Origin: Pigmentiphaga sp. NML080357
GTDB lineage: Bacteria; Pseudomonadota; Gammaproteobacteria; Burkholderiales; Burkholderiaceae_B
Assembly: GCF_002188465.1 (NCBI RefSeq)
Contig: NZ_NINW01000033.1
Coordinates: forward strand, 1-64,000
Direction of reading: 5' to 3'
Length of the DNA stretch: 64,000 nt
Shown: positions 1 through 8,494 of the stretch, piece after piece
Layout: the number at the start of each line of letters is the position of its first letter
How positions within the stretch are numbered: position 1 is the first letter of the stretch
Program-made: the position numbers and the translations under genes
The notes under the pieces: model-generated
The model's input: only the letters and a program-made list of their open reading frames with translations
What the model was told of the DNA's origin: nothing
Database searches by the model: none

Positions 1-655
1 GTATGGGTTGCAGCGGGAGAAAGTCTACCTGTTCGATCGTCATGGTTGCGTCCGCAAAAGTCGTTGCGGACGCAAGCTTGACCACTTGTACGCTACCCCG
101 ATAGGGCGTTGTTCGCTAACCGCTTACGAAGAAATCCTGCGGCTGGCTACCTCGATCAAGCAGGGCACGGTGACGGCCTCGCTGATGTTGCGCAAGCTCG
201 GCAGCTATCCGCGCCAGAACGGCTTGGCCGTCGCCTTGCGCGAGCTGGGACGCATCGAGCGCACGCTGTTCATTCTGGACTGGCTACAAAGCGTGGAACT
301 GCGTCGCCGCGTGCATGCCGGGTTGAACAAGGGCGAAGCCCGCAACGCGCTGGCCCGTGCCGTGTTCTTCAACCGCCTGGGCGAAATCCGCGACCGCAGT
401 TTCGAGCAGCAGCGCTACCGGGCCAGCGGCCTCAACCTAGTAACGGCGGCCATCGTATTGTGGAACACGGTCTATCTGGAGCGGGCGGCGAACGCCCTGC
501 GCGGCCACGGTCAAGCCGTCGATGACGGCCTGTTGCAGTACCTGTCGCCACTCGGCTGGGAACACATCAACCTGACCGGCGATTACCTCTGGCGTAGCAG
601 CGCCAAGATCGGCGCGGGGAAGTTCAGGCCGCTACGTCCGCTCTCCGGGTCTTAG
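1..655 (+). pseudogene. tnpA: Tn3-family transposase TnpA, C-terminal fragment
   Basis: The reading frame is open from the window edge to the TAG at 653-655. From about position 127 the protein ([15 protein letters not shown]... to the end) is a typical C-terminal part of Tn21/Tn3-family transposases, with the conserved GLNKGEARN segment carrying the last acidic residue of the DDE triad and the [17 protein letters not shown] ending. As I recall full-length TnpA (about 990 residues), the first ~40 codons visible here do not belong to it, so the gene looks 5'-truncated or joined to foreign DNA near position 125. The stop codon lies inside the terminal inverted repeat, as is normal for this family. 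Transposition by this fragment alone is not expected. Confidence 0.85.
46..75. repeat. Perfect 12-bp inverted repeat (hairpin) in non-TnpA sequence
   Basis: TTGCGTCCGCAA (46-57) and TTGCGGACGCAA (64-75) are exact reverse complements separated by 6 bases. The hairpin lies upstream of the point where TnpA similarity begins, in DNA I cannot assign. It could be an end or recombination structure of another element, or a terminator without a T-run. Confidence 0.6.
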
Positions 656-688
656 CGTACGATTTTTTCCGTTTTCTGAGACGACCCC
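651..688. mobile_element. 38-bp terminal inverted repeat of Tn3-family transposon
   Basis: Read on the minus strand from 688, the sequence starts GGGGTCGTCTCAGAAAACGG and ends ...CGCTAAG at 651, exactly 38 bp. This is the Tn21-subgroup inverted repeat layout. It abuts the interrupted RND gene, so position 688/689 is the transposon-chromosome junction. If the insertion is a simple one, the 5 bp ACCAT (689-693) should be the target duplication; the other end is outside the window. Confidence 0.92.
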
Positions 689-2334
689 ACCATGGCCTTG
701 CGCGAAATGACGCCGGACACGCCTTGCCCATACCGCTCCGAGGCCCGGCCGAACATATGGTTGAAGCGGCGGAAGAATCCGCCGAACAGGCGGTTCATCA
801 CGCGCGTCAGGCCATCGGGCTGGGCGTCGTGCGACTTCAGCAGCAAGGCCGCCAGCGCGGGCGACAGGGTCAGCGAGTTGAACGCCGAGATCACCGTGGA
901 GATGGCGATCGTCATGGCGAACTGCTTGTAGAACTGGCCGCTCAATCCGGTCATGAACGCCAGCGGCACGAACACCGCGACCAGCGTCAACGCGATGGCG
1001 ATGATGGGCCCGCTGACTTCGCGCATGGCGCGATATGTGGCCTCGCGCGGCGTGAGCCCGGCCGCGATGTTGCGCTCGACGTTCTCCACCACCACGATGG
1101 CGTCGTCGACCACGATCCCTATGGCCAGCACCATGCCGAACAGCGACAGCGCGTTGATCGAATAGCCGAAGGCCAGCATCAGCGAGAACGTTCCCACGAT
1201 GGACACCGGCACCGCCAGCAGCGGAATGATGGAAGCGCGCCAGGTCTGCAGGAACACGATGACCACCAGCACCACCAGGGCCACCGCTTCCAGCAGCGTG
1301 ATGACCACTGCCTTGATGCTGGCGCGCACGAACTGCGTGGGGTCGTAGACGATGCGGTAGTCCACCGACGACGGAAAGTCCTGCGCCATGTCCTTCATCG
1401 CGGCGCGCACCTGGTCCGATACCGCCAAGGCGTTGGCGCCGGGCGATTGCATGATGGCCAGCGCCACGGCGGGCTTGTTGTCCAGCAGCGAGCGCAATCC
1501 GTACTCGGCCGCCGCCAGCTCGATGCGCGCCACGTCGGACAGGCGCGTCACGCCGCCGTCGGGCGACGTCTTGAGCACGATGTTGCCGAAGTCAGATTCG
1601 GTCTGCAGCCGGCCTTGCGTGTTCACCGACAATTGCAGGGACACGTCGGAAGCGCTGGGCGAGGCGCCGATCACGCCCGCCGCCACCTGCACGTTCTGCT
1701 CGCGGATGGCCGCCACCACGTCCGACGCCGTCAATCCCCGCTGCGCGACTTTCTGCGGATCCAGCCAGACGCGCATCGAATAATTGCCGGCTCCCCACAG
1801 CTGCACCTCGCCCACGCCGGGAATGCGCGCCAGACGATCCTTGACGTTGATCAACGCGTAATTGCGCAGATAGGTGATGTCGTAGCGATCGTCGGGCGAG
1901 ATCAGGTGGGTCACCATCGTCAGCGTCGGCGAACTCTTGATCGTGGTCACGCCCAGCCGCTGCACGTCCTCGGGCAAGCGCGGCAAGGCCTGCGACACCC
2001 GGTTCTGCACCAGCTGCTGCGCCTTGTCCGGGTCCATGCCGAGCCGGAAGGTCACCGTGACCGCCAGGTTGCCGTCGCTGTTGGCCTGCGACTGCATGTA
2101 CAGCATGTTCTCGACGCCGTTGATGGATTCCTCCAGCGGCGAGGCCACGGTCTCGGCGATCACCTTGGGATTGGCGCCGGGGTATTGCGCCCGCACCACG
2201 ACCGAGGGCGGAACGACTTCGGGATACTCGGAAATGGGCAACTGGAACATGGCCAGCGCGCCGCCGAGCAGGATCAGGACCGACAGCACGCCCGCGAAAA
2301 TGGGCCGGTCGATGAAGAACTTGGAAATATTCAT
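652..2334 (-). pseudogene. RND multidrug efflux transporter (MexF/BpeF/CeoB type), truncated by transposon
   Basis: Inner-membrane proton-driven drug exporter of the HAE1 RND family. The N-terminal MNISKFFIDRPIFAGVLSVL and the following porter-domain sequence are MexF/CeoB-like, and the TM4 proton-relay pair is present (D410, D411 in GIVVDDAIVVVE). RND pumps have about 1,050 residues; here only about 548 are native, after which the frame runs into the Tn inverted repeat and adds 12 foreign residues (...VGSSQKTEKIVR) before stopping. The second half (TM7-12 and second periplasmic loop) is missing, so the product should be non-functional. It follows the adaptor gene by 18 bp. The rest of the gene and an outer-membrane channel gene may lie beyond the transposon. 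Confidence 0.92.
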
Positions 2335-2352
2335 GACTGCTTCCGGTCCGCC

Positions 2353-3597
2353 TTAGACTTGTTTGGCCTGGCGACCGGCCGGCTCGCGCAGCGGCTCGCC
2401 CCCGGTCGGCGGTCGCTCGCCCGCCAGCCGGCCGGCGTTGCCCGCCATCGGGACCGGACGGGGTTCCACCGCCTCGCCCGGGCGCACGCGCTGCAAGCCG
2501 TTGACGACGATGCGCTCGCCCGCCTTCAGGCCGGATTCGACCACGCGCAGCCCTTCGTTCGTCGCCCCCAGCTGCACCTGCCGGTAGCTGGTGCGGTTGG
2601 AAGCGTCGAGCACCAGCACGAAGCGCTTGTCCTGGTCGGTGCCCACCGCCCGTTCGTCGATCAGCAGCGCGTCGCGCGGCTGGCCGCTGCCCAGTTGCAC
2701 GCGCGCGTACAACCCCGGGATCAGCTGGCCGTCCGGGTTGTCGAATACCGCCCGCACGCGGATGGTTCCGGAAGCCACGTCCAGCTTGTTGTCGATGAAA
2801 CTGACCGATCCCTTCCGCGGATAGCCCTCTTCGTTGGCCAGCCCCAGGTAGACCGGGATGGTCCCGCCGTCGGCGCGGCTGGCCTGGGCGATCTTCAGAT
2901 AGGTCGGCTCGTCCACGTCGAACGCCGCGTACAGGCGGGCGGTCGACACCAGCGTGGTCAACGGCGCCGAGGCGGCTCCGGCGGCAACGACGTTGCCCAC
3001 CGTGACCTGGGCGCGCGAAATGCGTCCGCTGACCGGCGCGGTAATGCGGGTGTATTCCAGGTTCAGCCGGGCGGCCTCGAGCGCTGCCTGCGCCGCCTGC
3101 AGATTGGCCGCCGCTTCGCGCGCGGCGTTCTGCTTTTCCTCGAAATCGCGCTTGGCGATGGCGTTGTCGGCGAGCAACCGCTGGCCGCGCGCCAGCTCCG
3201 ACGCGGTGTAGGCCTCGCGCGCCTGCGCAGCGGCCAGTTGGGCTTGCATGCGGGCCACCTCCGCTGCATAGGGGCGCGGATCGATGGTAAACAGCACGTC
3301 GCCCTTCTTGACCAGGGCACCGTCCTTGAAGTGGACGGCGGTCAGCGTGCCGGACACCAGCGGGCGGATCTCGACGCGGTCCACGGCCTCCAGCCGTCCT
3401 GAGTAGGCGCGCCAATCGATGATGGTGCGGTGGACGACTTCGGCCACGTCCACCACCGCGGCCTGGGGCGCGGCCACGGGCGCGGGCGCTTCCTCGCCGG
3501 CGAGGGCCGGCACGCGCAGCACCGCTACGGCGCCGGCGGCGCCGAGCACGGCGATGGCCGCGGCCACCGCCACCGTACGTTTGCGAAAAAGAGACAT
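2353..3597 (-). CDS. RND efflux periplasmic adaptor (MexE type)
   Basis: Membrane-fusion protein that should link the RND pump to an outer-membrane channel. The 414-residue product has an N-terminal membrane anchor/signal (about residues 7-30, no lipobox Cys), a barrel-sandwich region around VSGTLTAVHFKDGALVKKGDVLF, an alpha-helical hairpin rich in Ala/Glu, then the typical ITAPVSGRISRAQVTVGNVV second half. I chose the ATG at 3597 (MSLFRKRT) because GAGG lies just upstream and the preceding 29 codons do not look like protein. It is the first gene of the operon cut at 688, so it is probably still transcribed without a working partner pump. Confidence 0.9.
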   Translation of the reverse strand: MSLFRKRTVAVAAAIAVLGAAGAVAVLRVPALAGEEAPAPVAAPQAAVVDVAEVVHRTIIDWRAYSGRLEAVDRVEIRPLVSGTLTAVHFKDGALVKKGDVLFTIDPRPYAAEVARMQAQLAAAQAREAYTASELARGQRLLADNAIAKRDFEEKQNAAREAAANLQAAQAALEAARLNLEYTRITAPVSGRISRAQVTVGNVVAAGAASAPLTTLVSTARLYAAFDVDEPTYLKIAQASRADGGTIPVYLGLANEEGYPRKGSVSFIDNKLDVASGTIRVRAVFDNPDGQLIPGLYARVQLGSGQPRDALLIDERAVGTDQDKRFVLVLDASNRTSYRQVQLGATNEGLRVVESGLKAGERIVVNGLQRVRPGEAVEPRPVPMAGNAGRLAGERPPTGGEPLREPAGRQAKQV

Positions 3598-3690
3598 GGA
3601 AAAACCTCGGGTTCGTATGGGTGAATAAGGCGATGGCCGATTTTGAGTGTTATCGTGATTCCGATAAATCCCGCCTTTTTGCAAACACTA

Positions 3691-3705
3691 TTCGTCATAG
3701 ACGAA
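3691..3705. promoter_or_regulatory. Candidate LysR operator between efflux operon and regulator
   Basis: TTCGTC-ATA-GACGAA is a perfect 6-3-6 palindrome, placed 29 bp before the LysR start codon and 94 bp before the divergent adaptor gene. A palindrome in a divergent LysR/target intergenic region is the usual place for autoregulation and target activation. Binding is inferred. Confidence 0.5.
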
Positions 3706-3733
3706 CAATTCCCGGGCCGAGCCAGGAGCACCC

Positions 3734-4744
3734 ATGGATCGATTCCAAGCCATGCAGGTTTTCACCCGCGTCGTGGAAGCCAACAGTTTCACCCTTGCGG
3801 CCGACAACCTCGGCCTGCCGCGCGCCACGGTCAGCACCACCATCCGGAACCTGGAGCGCATGCTGCAGGTGCGGCTGCTGAACCGGACTACCCGCAAGAT
3901 CAGCCTCACGCCCGACGGCGCCTCGTATTACGAACGCTGCGTGCGCATCCTCGCCGACCTGGAGGAAACCGAGTCCTCGTTCCGCGACGTCTCGCGCGGT
4001 CCGCGGGGCCGGCTGCGCATCGACACGCCCGCCTCGATCGGGCGCTCCATCCTCATTCCGGCGCTGTGCGAATTCCACGAGCGGTATCCGGACATCGAAC
4101 TGGTCATCGGCATGGGCGACCGCCCCGTGGACCTGGTGCAGGAAGCGGTGGACTGCGCCATCCGGGTCGGCGACCTGCAGGATTCCTCGATGGTGGCCCG
4201 GCGCATCGGCACCTTCGAGAGCCTCACCTGCGCCGCCCCCGCCTATCTGGACACCTACGGCGAGCCGCGCACGCTCGAGGACCTCAAGCACCACCACGCG
4301 GTGCACTATTTCTCCACCCGCACCGGCCGCACCATTGACTGGGACTTCGTCGTCGACGGCGTCGCCACCGAGGTCAAGGTCAACGGCATCGTCTCTGTCA
4401 ACGACTCCGATGCCTACGTCGCCTGCGGATTGCAGGGATTCGGCCTCATCCAGCCTGCGCGCTACATGGTGCTGCCCTACCTGGAATCGGGTCAGCTGCG
4501 GGAGGTGCTGCACGCGTGGAAACCTTCCCCCATGCCCATTTCCGTGGTCTACCTGCACAACCGCCACCTCTCGCCCAAGGTGCGGGTCTTCGTGGACTGG
4601 GTGGCGGAGCTGTTCAGCCGATGTCCCCTGCTCAGCGGCTGCCAGATGCATTCCGCCGCGGAATGTGAATTTGCCTGTCAACCGTCGGGCCATACCGTGC
4701 GCTCGGTCATCGAGCAGCACAATCTGGCGGAAAGCGTCTTCTGA
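3734..4744 (+). CDS. LysR-family transcriptional regulator
   Basis: DNA-binding regulator of 336 residues. The N-terminal winged HTH (residues 1-60, with AADNLGLPRATVSTTIRNLERML as recognition region) is followed by a LysR substrate-binding domain (from about residue 90). The sequence is of the CrgA/YafC/DhcR group, not close to MexT. It is divergent from the adaptor/RND operon with 136 bp between the start codons, so it probably controls that efflux pump, now broken. The C-terminal tail (about 295-336) is longer than usual and low in similarity to the family as I know it. Confidence 0.88.
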   Translation: MDRFQAMQVFTRVVEANSFTLAADNLGLPRATVSTTIRNLERMLQVRLLNRTTRKISLTPDGASYYERCVRILADLEETESSFRDVSRGPRGRLRIDTPASIGRSILIPALCEFHERYPDIELVIGMGDRPVDLVQEAVDCAIRVGDLQDSSMVARRIGTFESLTCAAPAYLDTYGEPRTLEDLKHHHAVHYFSTRTGRTIDWDFVVDGVATEVKVNGIVSVNDSDAYVACGLQGFGLIQPARYMVLPYLESGQLREVLHAWKPSPMPISVVYLHNRHLSPKVRVFVDWVAELFSRCPLLSGCQMHSAAECEFACQPSGHTVRSVIEQHNLAESVF

Positions 4745-4748
4745 CCCG

Positions 4749-4772
4749 GGAGGCCGGTGACCGCCGGCCTCC
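4749..4772 (+). terminator. Hairpin after LysR gene
   Basis: GGAGGCCGG and CCGGCCTCC form a perfect 9-bp stem with a 6-base loop five bases after the LysR stop codon. There is no T-run behind it, so termination strength is doubtful. Confidence 0.4.
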
Positions 4773-4797
4773 GTTCCCCTCCCCCTTCCCTCCTTTC

Positions 4798-4822
4798 CAG
4801 GGATCGCATGCCGCGATCCCTG
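4798..4822 (+). terminator. Second hairpin upstream of marR-type gene
   Basis: CAGGGATCGC and GCGATCCCTG form a 10-bp stem with loop ATGCC. It lies between the LysR gene and the MarR gene and may insulate the two transcription units. The following T-stretch is weak (TTGCAT). Confidence 0.4.
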
Positions 4823-4853
4823 TTGCATCGGCACGTCATTAACTTCACAAACA

Positions 4854-4881
4854 AATATTTTGCATGCTAATATTTTGCATG
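4854..4881. promoter_or_regulatory. 13-bp direct repeat over the start of the MarR gene (candidate operator)
   Basis: AATATTTTGCATG occurs at 4854-4866 and again at 4869-4881, a 15-bp period. Both candidate start codons of the MarR gene fall within these repeats and neither has a Shine-Dalgarno sequence. The AT-rich repeat stands out against its GC-rich surroundings and is the best candidate for MarR autorepression. Confidence 0.5.
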
Positions 4882-5349
4882 GAAAAATTAGATGCGTTGC
4901 TGACGCAACTCACCATGGCGCTGGGCCGTACCTCCCGGGCGTACAAATCGGCGGCCGACAAGATGGCCGCCGATTTCGGCCTGTCGCAAGCCACCGCCTG
5001 GCCCGTGGTCATGATCGGCCGCCTGGGCGACGGCGCTCGTCCCGGCGCGGTGGCCGAAGCCCTGGGCATCGAGCCCTCTTCGGTCGTTCGCGTCATCGAC
5101 CGCGTCATCGAACTCGGCCTGGTGGAACGCCGCGAAGACGCCACCGACCGCCGCGCCAAATCCCTTTACCTCACGGCCGCCGGCCGGCAATGCGCCGACC
5201 GGATCGAAGCCGCCCTGATCCCGTTCCGGCGCGAATTGTTCGCCGGCCAGAAACTGGACGACATCGAGGCTTGCCTGCGTACTCTCGAAGGCCTGCAGAC
5301 CGCGATCGAACAACGCAATCAGGAGCCCGGCCCCCCGTCGTCCCCATGA
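4864..5349 (+). CDS. MarR-family transcriptional regulator
   Basis: Winged-helix repressor of 161 residues (or 156 if translation starts at the ATG at 4879, MEKLDALL). The central DNA-binding wing carries the typical MarR segment VERREDATDRRAKSLYLTAAG (about 90-110). Its stop overlaps the start of the FUSC transporter gene (ATGA), so it is the first gene of the efflux operon and presumably its ligand-released repressor. No ribosome binding site is visible, which suggests leaderless or weak translation. Ligand unknown; aromatic acids are typical for AaeB-type systems. Confidence 0.88.
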   Translation: MLIFCMEKLDALLTQLTMALGRTSRAYKSAADKMAADFGLSQATAWPVVMIGRLGDGARPGAVAEALGIEPSSVVRVIDRVIELGLVERREDATDRRAKSLYLTAAGRQCADRIEAALIPFRRELFAGQKLDDIEACLRTLEGLQTAIEQRNQEPGPPSSP

Positions 5350-7400
5350 AGTCCCCCAGTCTTTCCGAAACGCTGTTCTCGCTCAAGAGCTATGCCGCCG
5401 CCGTCCTCGCCCTCTACGTGGCGATGCGCATCGGCCTGCCGCGGCCTTTCTGGGCCATGATGACGGCCTATGTGGTCACCAGTCCGCTGGCGGGAGCGGT
5501 GCGCTCCAAGGCCATCTACCGCGTCGCCGGCACGACGCTGGGATCGGCCATGGCCCTGGGCACCATCCCGCTGCTGGTCAATGCCCCCGAACTGCTGTCG
5601 CTGGTCTTCGCGGTGTGGGTGGGGCTGTGCCTGTACATCTCCCTGCTCGACCGCACGCCCCGCTCCTATGTGTTCATGCTGGCGGGCTATACCGCCGCCC
5701 TGATCGGCTTTCCCACGGTTACGCAGCCCGAGCAGATATTCGACACCTCGCTCGCCCGGGTGGAAGAAATCCTGCTGGGCATAGGCTGCGCGACGCTGGT
5801 GCACAGTCTCGTCTTTCCGCAAGGCATCGGTCCCGTGCTCCTGGCACGCGTGCAGCGGGCCTACGGCGATGCGCAGCGATGGATCGTCGATGCGCTGGAC
5901 GGCGGCACGGACGCCGGCCAGCAGGACCGGCGCAAGCTCGCAGCCGACATCACCGACCTGCGCCTGATGGCTACCCACCTGCCATTCGATACCTCGCACC
6001 TGCGGTGGACCTCGAACGCCATTCATGCCGTGCAGGACCGCATTTCCCTGATGCTGCCGCTCCTGTCCTCCATCGAAGACCGGCTGGCGGTACTGCGCGG
6101 CATGTCCGCCGGCCTGGCGCAGCGCTGGACCGCGGCCATGCGGGAGGTCGCCGACTGGGTGCGCGACGCCGGGCGACCCGACCCGGTGCGCATGGCGGCC
6201 CTCCTGCGCGCCATCGACGCCAGCAGTCCCGCTGTCACTCCGGGCATGACCTGGCGCGAGATCCTGGAGCTGAACCTGGGTTCACGCCTGAAGGCGCTGG
6301 TCAATGCCTACGCCGATTCGCGCGCCCTGCGCACCCACATCGAAAGCGGCCTGCACGACGCCGCCTCTCCCTCGATTCGTGAACAACCCGGGCTTTCGCC
6401 GCGGGTCCTGCACACCGATCGCGGCCTCGCCCTGCTGTCGGCCTTCGCCGCCACCGTGGCCATCCTCGCGTGCTGCCTGTTCTGGATCGCGTCCGCGTGG
6501 CAGGCCGGTTCCGGCGCGGCGCTGATGGCCGCCATCTTCTGCTGCCTCTTCGCCACCCAGGACAACCCCGTCCCCGCCATACGCGTATTCCTGAAGTTCA
6601 CGCTGCTGTCCATTCCGTGCGCGGCGTTCTATCTGCTCGCCGTGCTGCCGGCGGTGCACAGCTTCGAGATGCTGGTGCTGACTACCGCGCCCCTCTTTCT
6701 CGTGCTGGGCGTGCTCATCGCCCGGCCGGCGACCATGGGCCCCGCCATGGCCTTCCTGTTCGGCATCACCGGCGCGCTGGCCCTGCACGATACGCAGACC
6801 GCGGATCTCGTGTCCTTCGTCAACAGCATGCTGGCGCAAGTCGCCGGCATCGTCGCGGCGGCAGTGTGCACGCGCCTGTTCCGCACCATCAGCGCCGACC
6901 GCAGCGCCTTGCGGCTGCTGCGCGCCAGCTGGAAGGAGCTGGCCGAGCTCGGCCGCGCCGACTCGGTAGGCAACATTACGGTGACGGAGATCTCGGCGCG
7001 CATGCTCGATCGCCTTGCGCTGCTCTCTCCGCGCCTGGCTGTCGCGCGCGGCAATGCCGACCTGCAGGGCGCCGACGCGCTGGCCGACCTGCGGGTAGGC
7101 CTGAACATGACCCAGCTCCTGCGTACCCAGCCCGTCCTGGATCGAGCCGGCCTGGACGTACGCCCGCTGCTCAGGACGCTGTCCGCCTTCTTCGAGAGCC
7201 GCCGCCGGCCCACGCAGCGCCCCTCGCCCGAGCTGCTCGAACGCCTCGACGGCATGCTGCGCGCCGCCTGCGCGCTGCATGCCTCGTCCGAGCAGCGCGA
7301 CGCGGTGGCCGCGCTGGGCGGCCTCCGCCGCGACCTCTACCCCGACGCCGGCGACTACCAGCCGGCCTCCTCCCGCACGGAGCCCGTCCATGTTCGGTGA
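5346..7400 (+). CDS. FUSC-family efflux transporter (AaeB/YccS type)
   Basis: Inner-membrane component of an aromatic-acid/fusaric-acid type exporter, 684 residues. Two blocks of hydrophobic segments (about residues 12-160 and 350-500) are separated by soluble helical regions, the duplicated FUSC arrangement of AaeB and p-hydroxybenzoic acid efflux proteins. Near the N-terminus RIGLPRPFWAMMTAYVV is typical of the family. The start ATG at 5346 overlaps the MarR stop; the end overlaps the DUF1656 gene by 11 bp, showing translational coupling. The complete operon (regulator, FUSC, DUF1656, HlyD-like, OM lipoprotein) supports a tripartite pump. Substrate not determinable. Confidence 0.9.
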   Translation: MKSPSLSETLFSLKSYAAAVLALYVAMRIGLPRPFWAMMTAYVVTSPLAGAVRSKAIYRVAGTTLGSAMALGTIPLLVNAPELLSLVFAVWVGLCLYISLLDRTPRSYVFMLAGYTAALIGFPTVTQPEQIFDTSLARVEEILLGIGCATLVHSLVFPQGIGPVLLARVQRAYGDAQRWIVDALDGGTDAGQQDRRKLAADITDLRLMATHLPFDTSHLRWTSNAIHAVQDRISLMLPLLSSIEDRLAVLRGMSAGLAQRWTAAMREVADWVRDAGRPDPVRMAALLRAIDASSPAVTPGMTWREILELNLGSRLKALVNAYADSRALRTHIESGLHDAASPSIREQPGLSPRVLHTDRGLALLSAFAATVAILACCLFWIASAWQAGSGAALMAAIFCCLFATQDNPVPAIRVFLKFTLLSIPCAAFYLLAVLPAVHSFEMLVLTTAPLFLVLGVLIARPATMGPAMAFLFGITGALALHDTQTADLVSFVNSMLAQVAGIVAAAVCTRLFRTISADRSALRLLRASWKELAELGRADSVGNITVTEISARMLDRLALLSPRLAVARGNADLQGADALADLRVGLNMTQLLRTQPVLDRAGLDVRPLLRTLSAFFESRRRPTQRPSPELLERLDGMLRAACALHASSEQRDAVAALGGLRRDLYPDAGDYQPASSRTEPVHVR

Positions 7401-7596
7401 AATCAATGTCTACGGGCTCTACATGCCCACCCTGCTCGTGCTGACTTTCGCGGCCATCGTCGTGGCGCGGCTGCTCGGCCGCGCGCTCGCCCGCGCCGGC
7501 CTTTACCGCCACGTATGGCATCCGCCGCTGTTCGATCTGTGCCTGTTCGTCATCGTGCTGGCCTGTCTGTCGTTCCTGTTTACTCGAGAGTTCTGA
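7390..7596 (+). CDS. DUF1656 small membrane protein (AaeX-like)
   Basis: A 68-residue protein with two hydrophobic segments (about 10-28 and 46-64), beginning MFGEINVYGLYMPTLL. DUF1656 proteins are the AaeX-type partners found between FUSC transporters and HlyD adaptors. The start at 7390 lies inside the end of the FUSC gene, in the +1-shifted frame. Its role in the pump is unknown. Confidence 0.88.
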   Translation: MFGEINVYGLYMPTLLVLTFAAIVVARLLGRALARAGLYRHVWHPPLFDLCLFVIVLACLSFLFTREF

Positions 7597-7597
7597 C

Positions 7598-8494
7598 GTG
7601 ATTCCGAAGATTCCCCTGCCGGCCCTGGGCCGGTTCGCATTGACGATGCTGGTCCTGGCCATTGCCGTCACCGCCGGATGGACCCTGTGGCAGCGCTACG
7701 AAGTCCGGCCCTGGACGCGCGACGGGCGCGTCAAGGCCTACGTGGTGCAGGTGGCGCCCGACGTGACCGGCCAGGTCACCCAGGTCCTGGTGCGTGACAA
7801 CCAGCCCGTGCGCGCCGGCCAGGTGCTGTTCCAGGTCGACAAGGCGCGATACGAGCTGGCATTGCGGCAAGCCCAGGCCACCGTGCAATCTCAGCGCGCG
7901 GCGCTCGCCCAGGCCACGCGCGAAGTCCGCCGCAACGGCGAACTCGGCGAACTGGTGGCCCAGGAAACGCGCGAGCAGGCGCTTGCGCGTACCGAACAAT
8001 TGCGCGCCGCGCTCGCCCAGGCAACGGCGGCCCTCGACCTGGCCAAGCTCAATCTCGCACGCAGCACCGTCGTCTCGCCGGTCAACGGCTACGTCACCAA
8101 CCTCGACCTGCGGGGAGGCGGCTACGTGACGGCGGGCCATCCCGTCATGGCGCTGGTCGATCGCGATTCCTTCTACGTCGAAGGTTATTTCGAAGAAAAC
8201 AAGCTGCCGCGCATCCACGTCGGCGATCCGGTCACGGTCTCGCTGATGGGCGCGAGCGAACCGCTGGAAGGCCACGTGGAGAGCTTCGCCGAGGGCATCG
8301 CCGACCGCGATCGCAGCACTGCCGCCAACCTTCTGCCCAACGTCAACCCCACGTTCAACTGGGTGCGCCTCGCCCAGCGCATACCGGTGCGGGTGGCGAT
8401 CGACCGGGTTCCGGCCTCCACCCGGCTCGTGGCCGGCCAGACGGCCACCGTGGAAGTGCACGAACATGCCGCCACGACTCATTCGGCGGGATGA
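7598..8494 (+). CDS. HlyD/EmrA-type efflux adaptor (AaeA-like)
   Basis: Periplasmic membrane-fusion protein of 298 residues. One N-terminal TM helix (about 10-30) is followed by the lipoyl-like barrel-sandwich (VVQVAPDVTGQVTQVLVRDNQPVRAG), a short coiled region and the second half (NLARSTVVSPVNGYVTNLDLRGGGYV), then a beta-barrel. The start is GTG at 7598, one base after the DUF1656 stop. It should connect the FUSC protein to the lipoprotein encoded next, whose start overlaps its stop codon (8491-8494). Confidence 0.9.
   Translation: MIPKIPLPALGRFALTMLVLAIAVTAGWTLWQRYEVRPWTRDGRVKAYVVQVAPDVTGQVTQVLVRDNQPVRAGQVLFQVDKARYELALRQAQATVQSQRAALAQATREVRRNGELGELVAQETREQALARTEQLRAALAQATAALDLAKLNLARSTVVSPVNGYVTNLDLRGGGYVTAGHPVMALVDRDSFYVEGYFEENKLPRIHVGDPVTVSLMGASEPLEGHVESFAEGIADRDRSTAANLLPNVNPTFNWVRLAQRIPVRVAIDRVPASTRLVAGQTATVEVHEHAATTHSAG

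Noticed and set aside
724..3402. 892-codon open frame on the plus strand across the RND/adaptor genes
   Set aside because: It is antisense to two clear genes, rich in Arg/His/Gln, with no domain; high GC content keeps such frames open.
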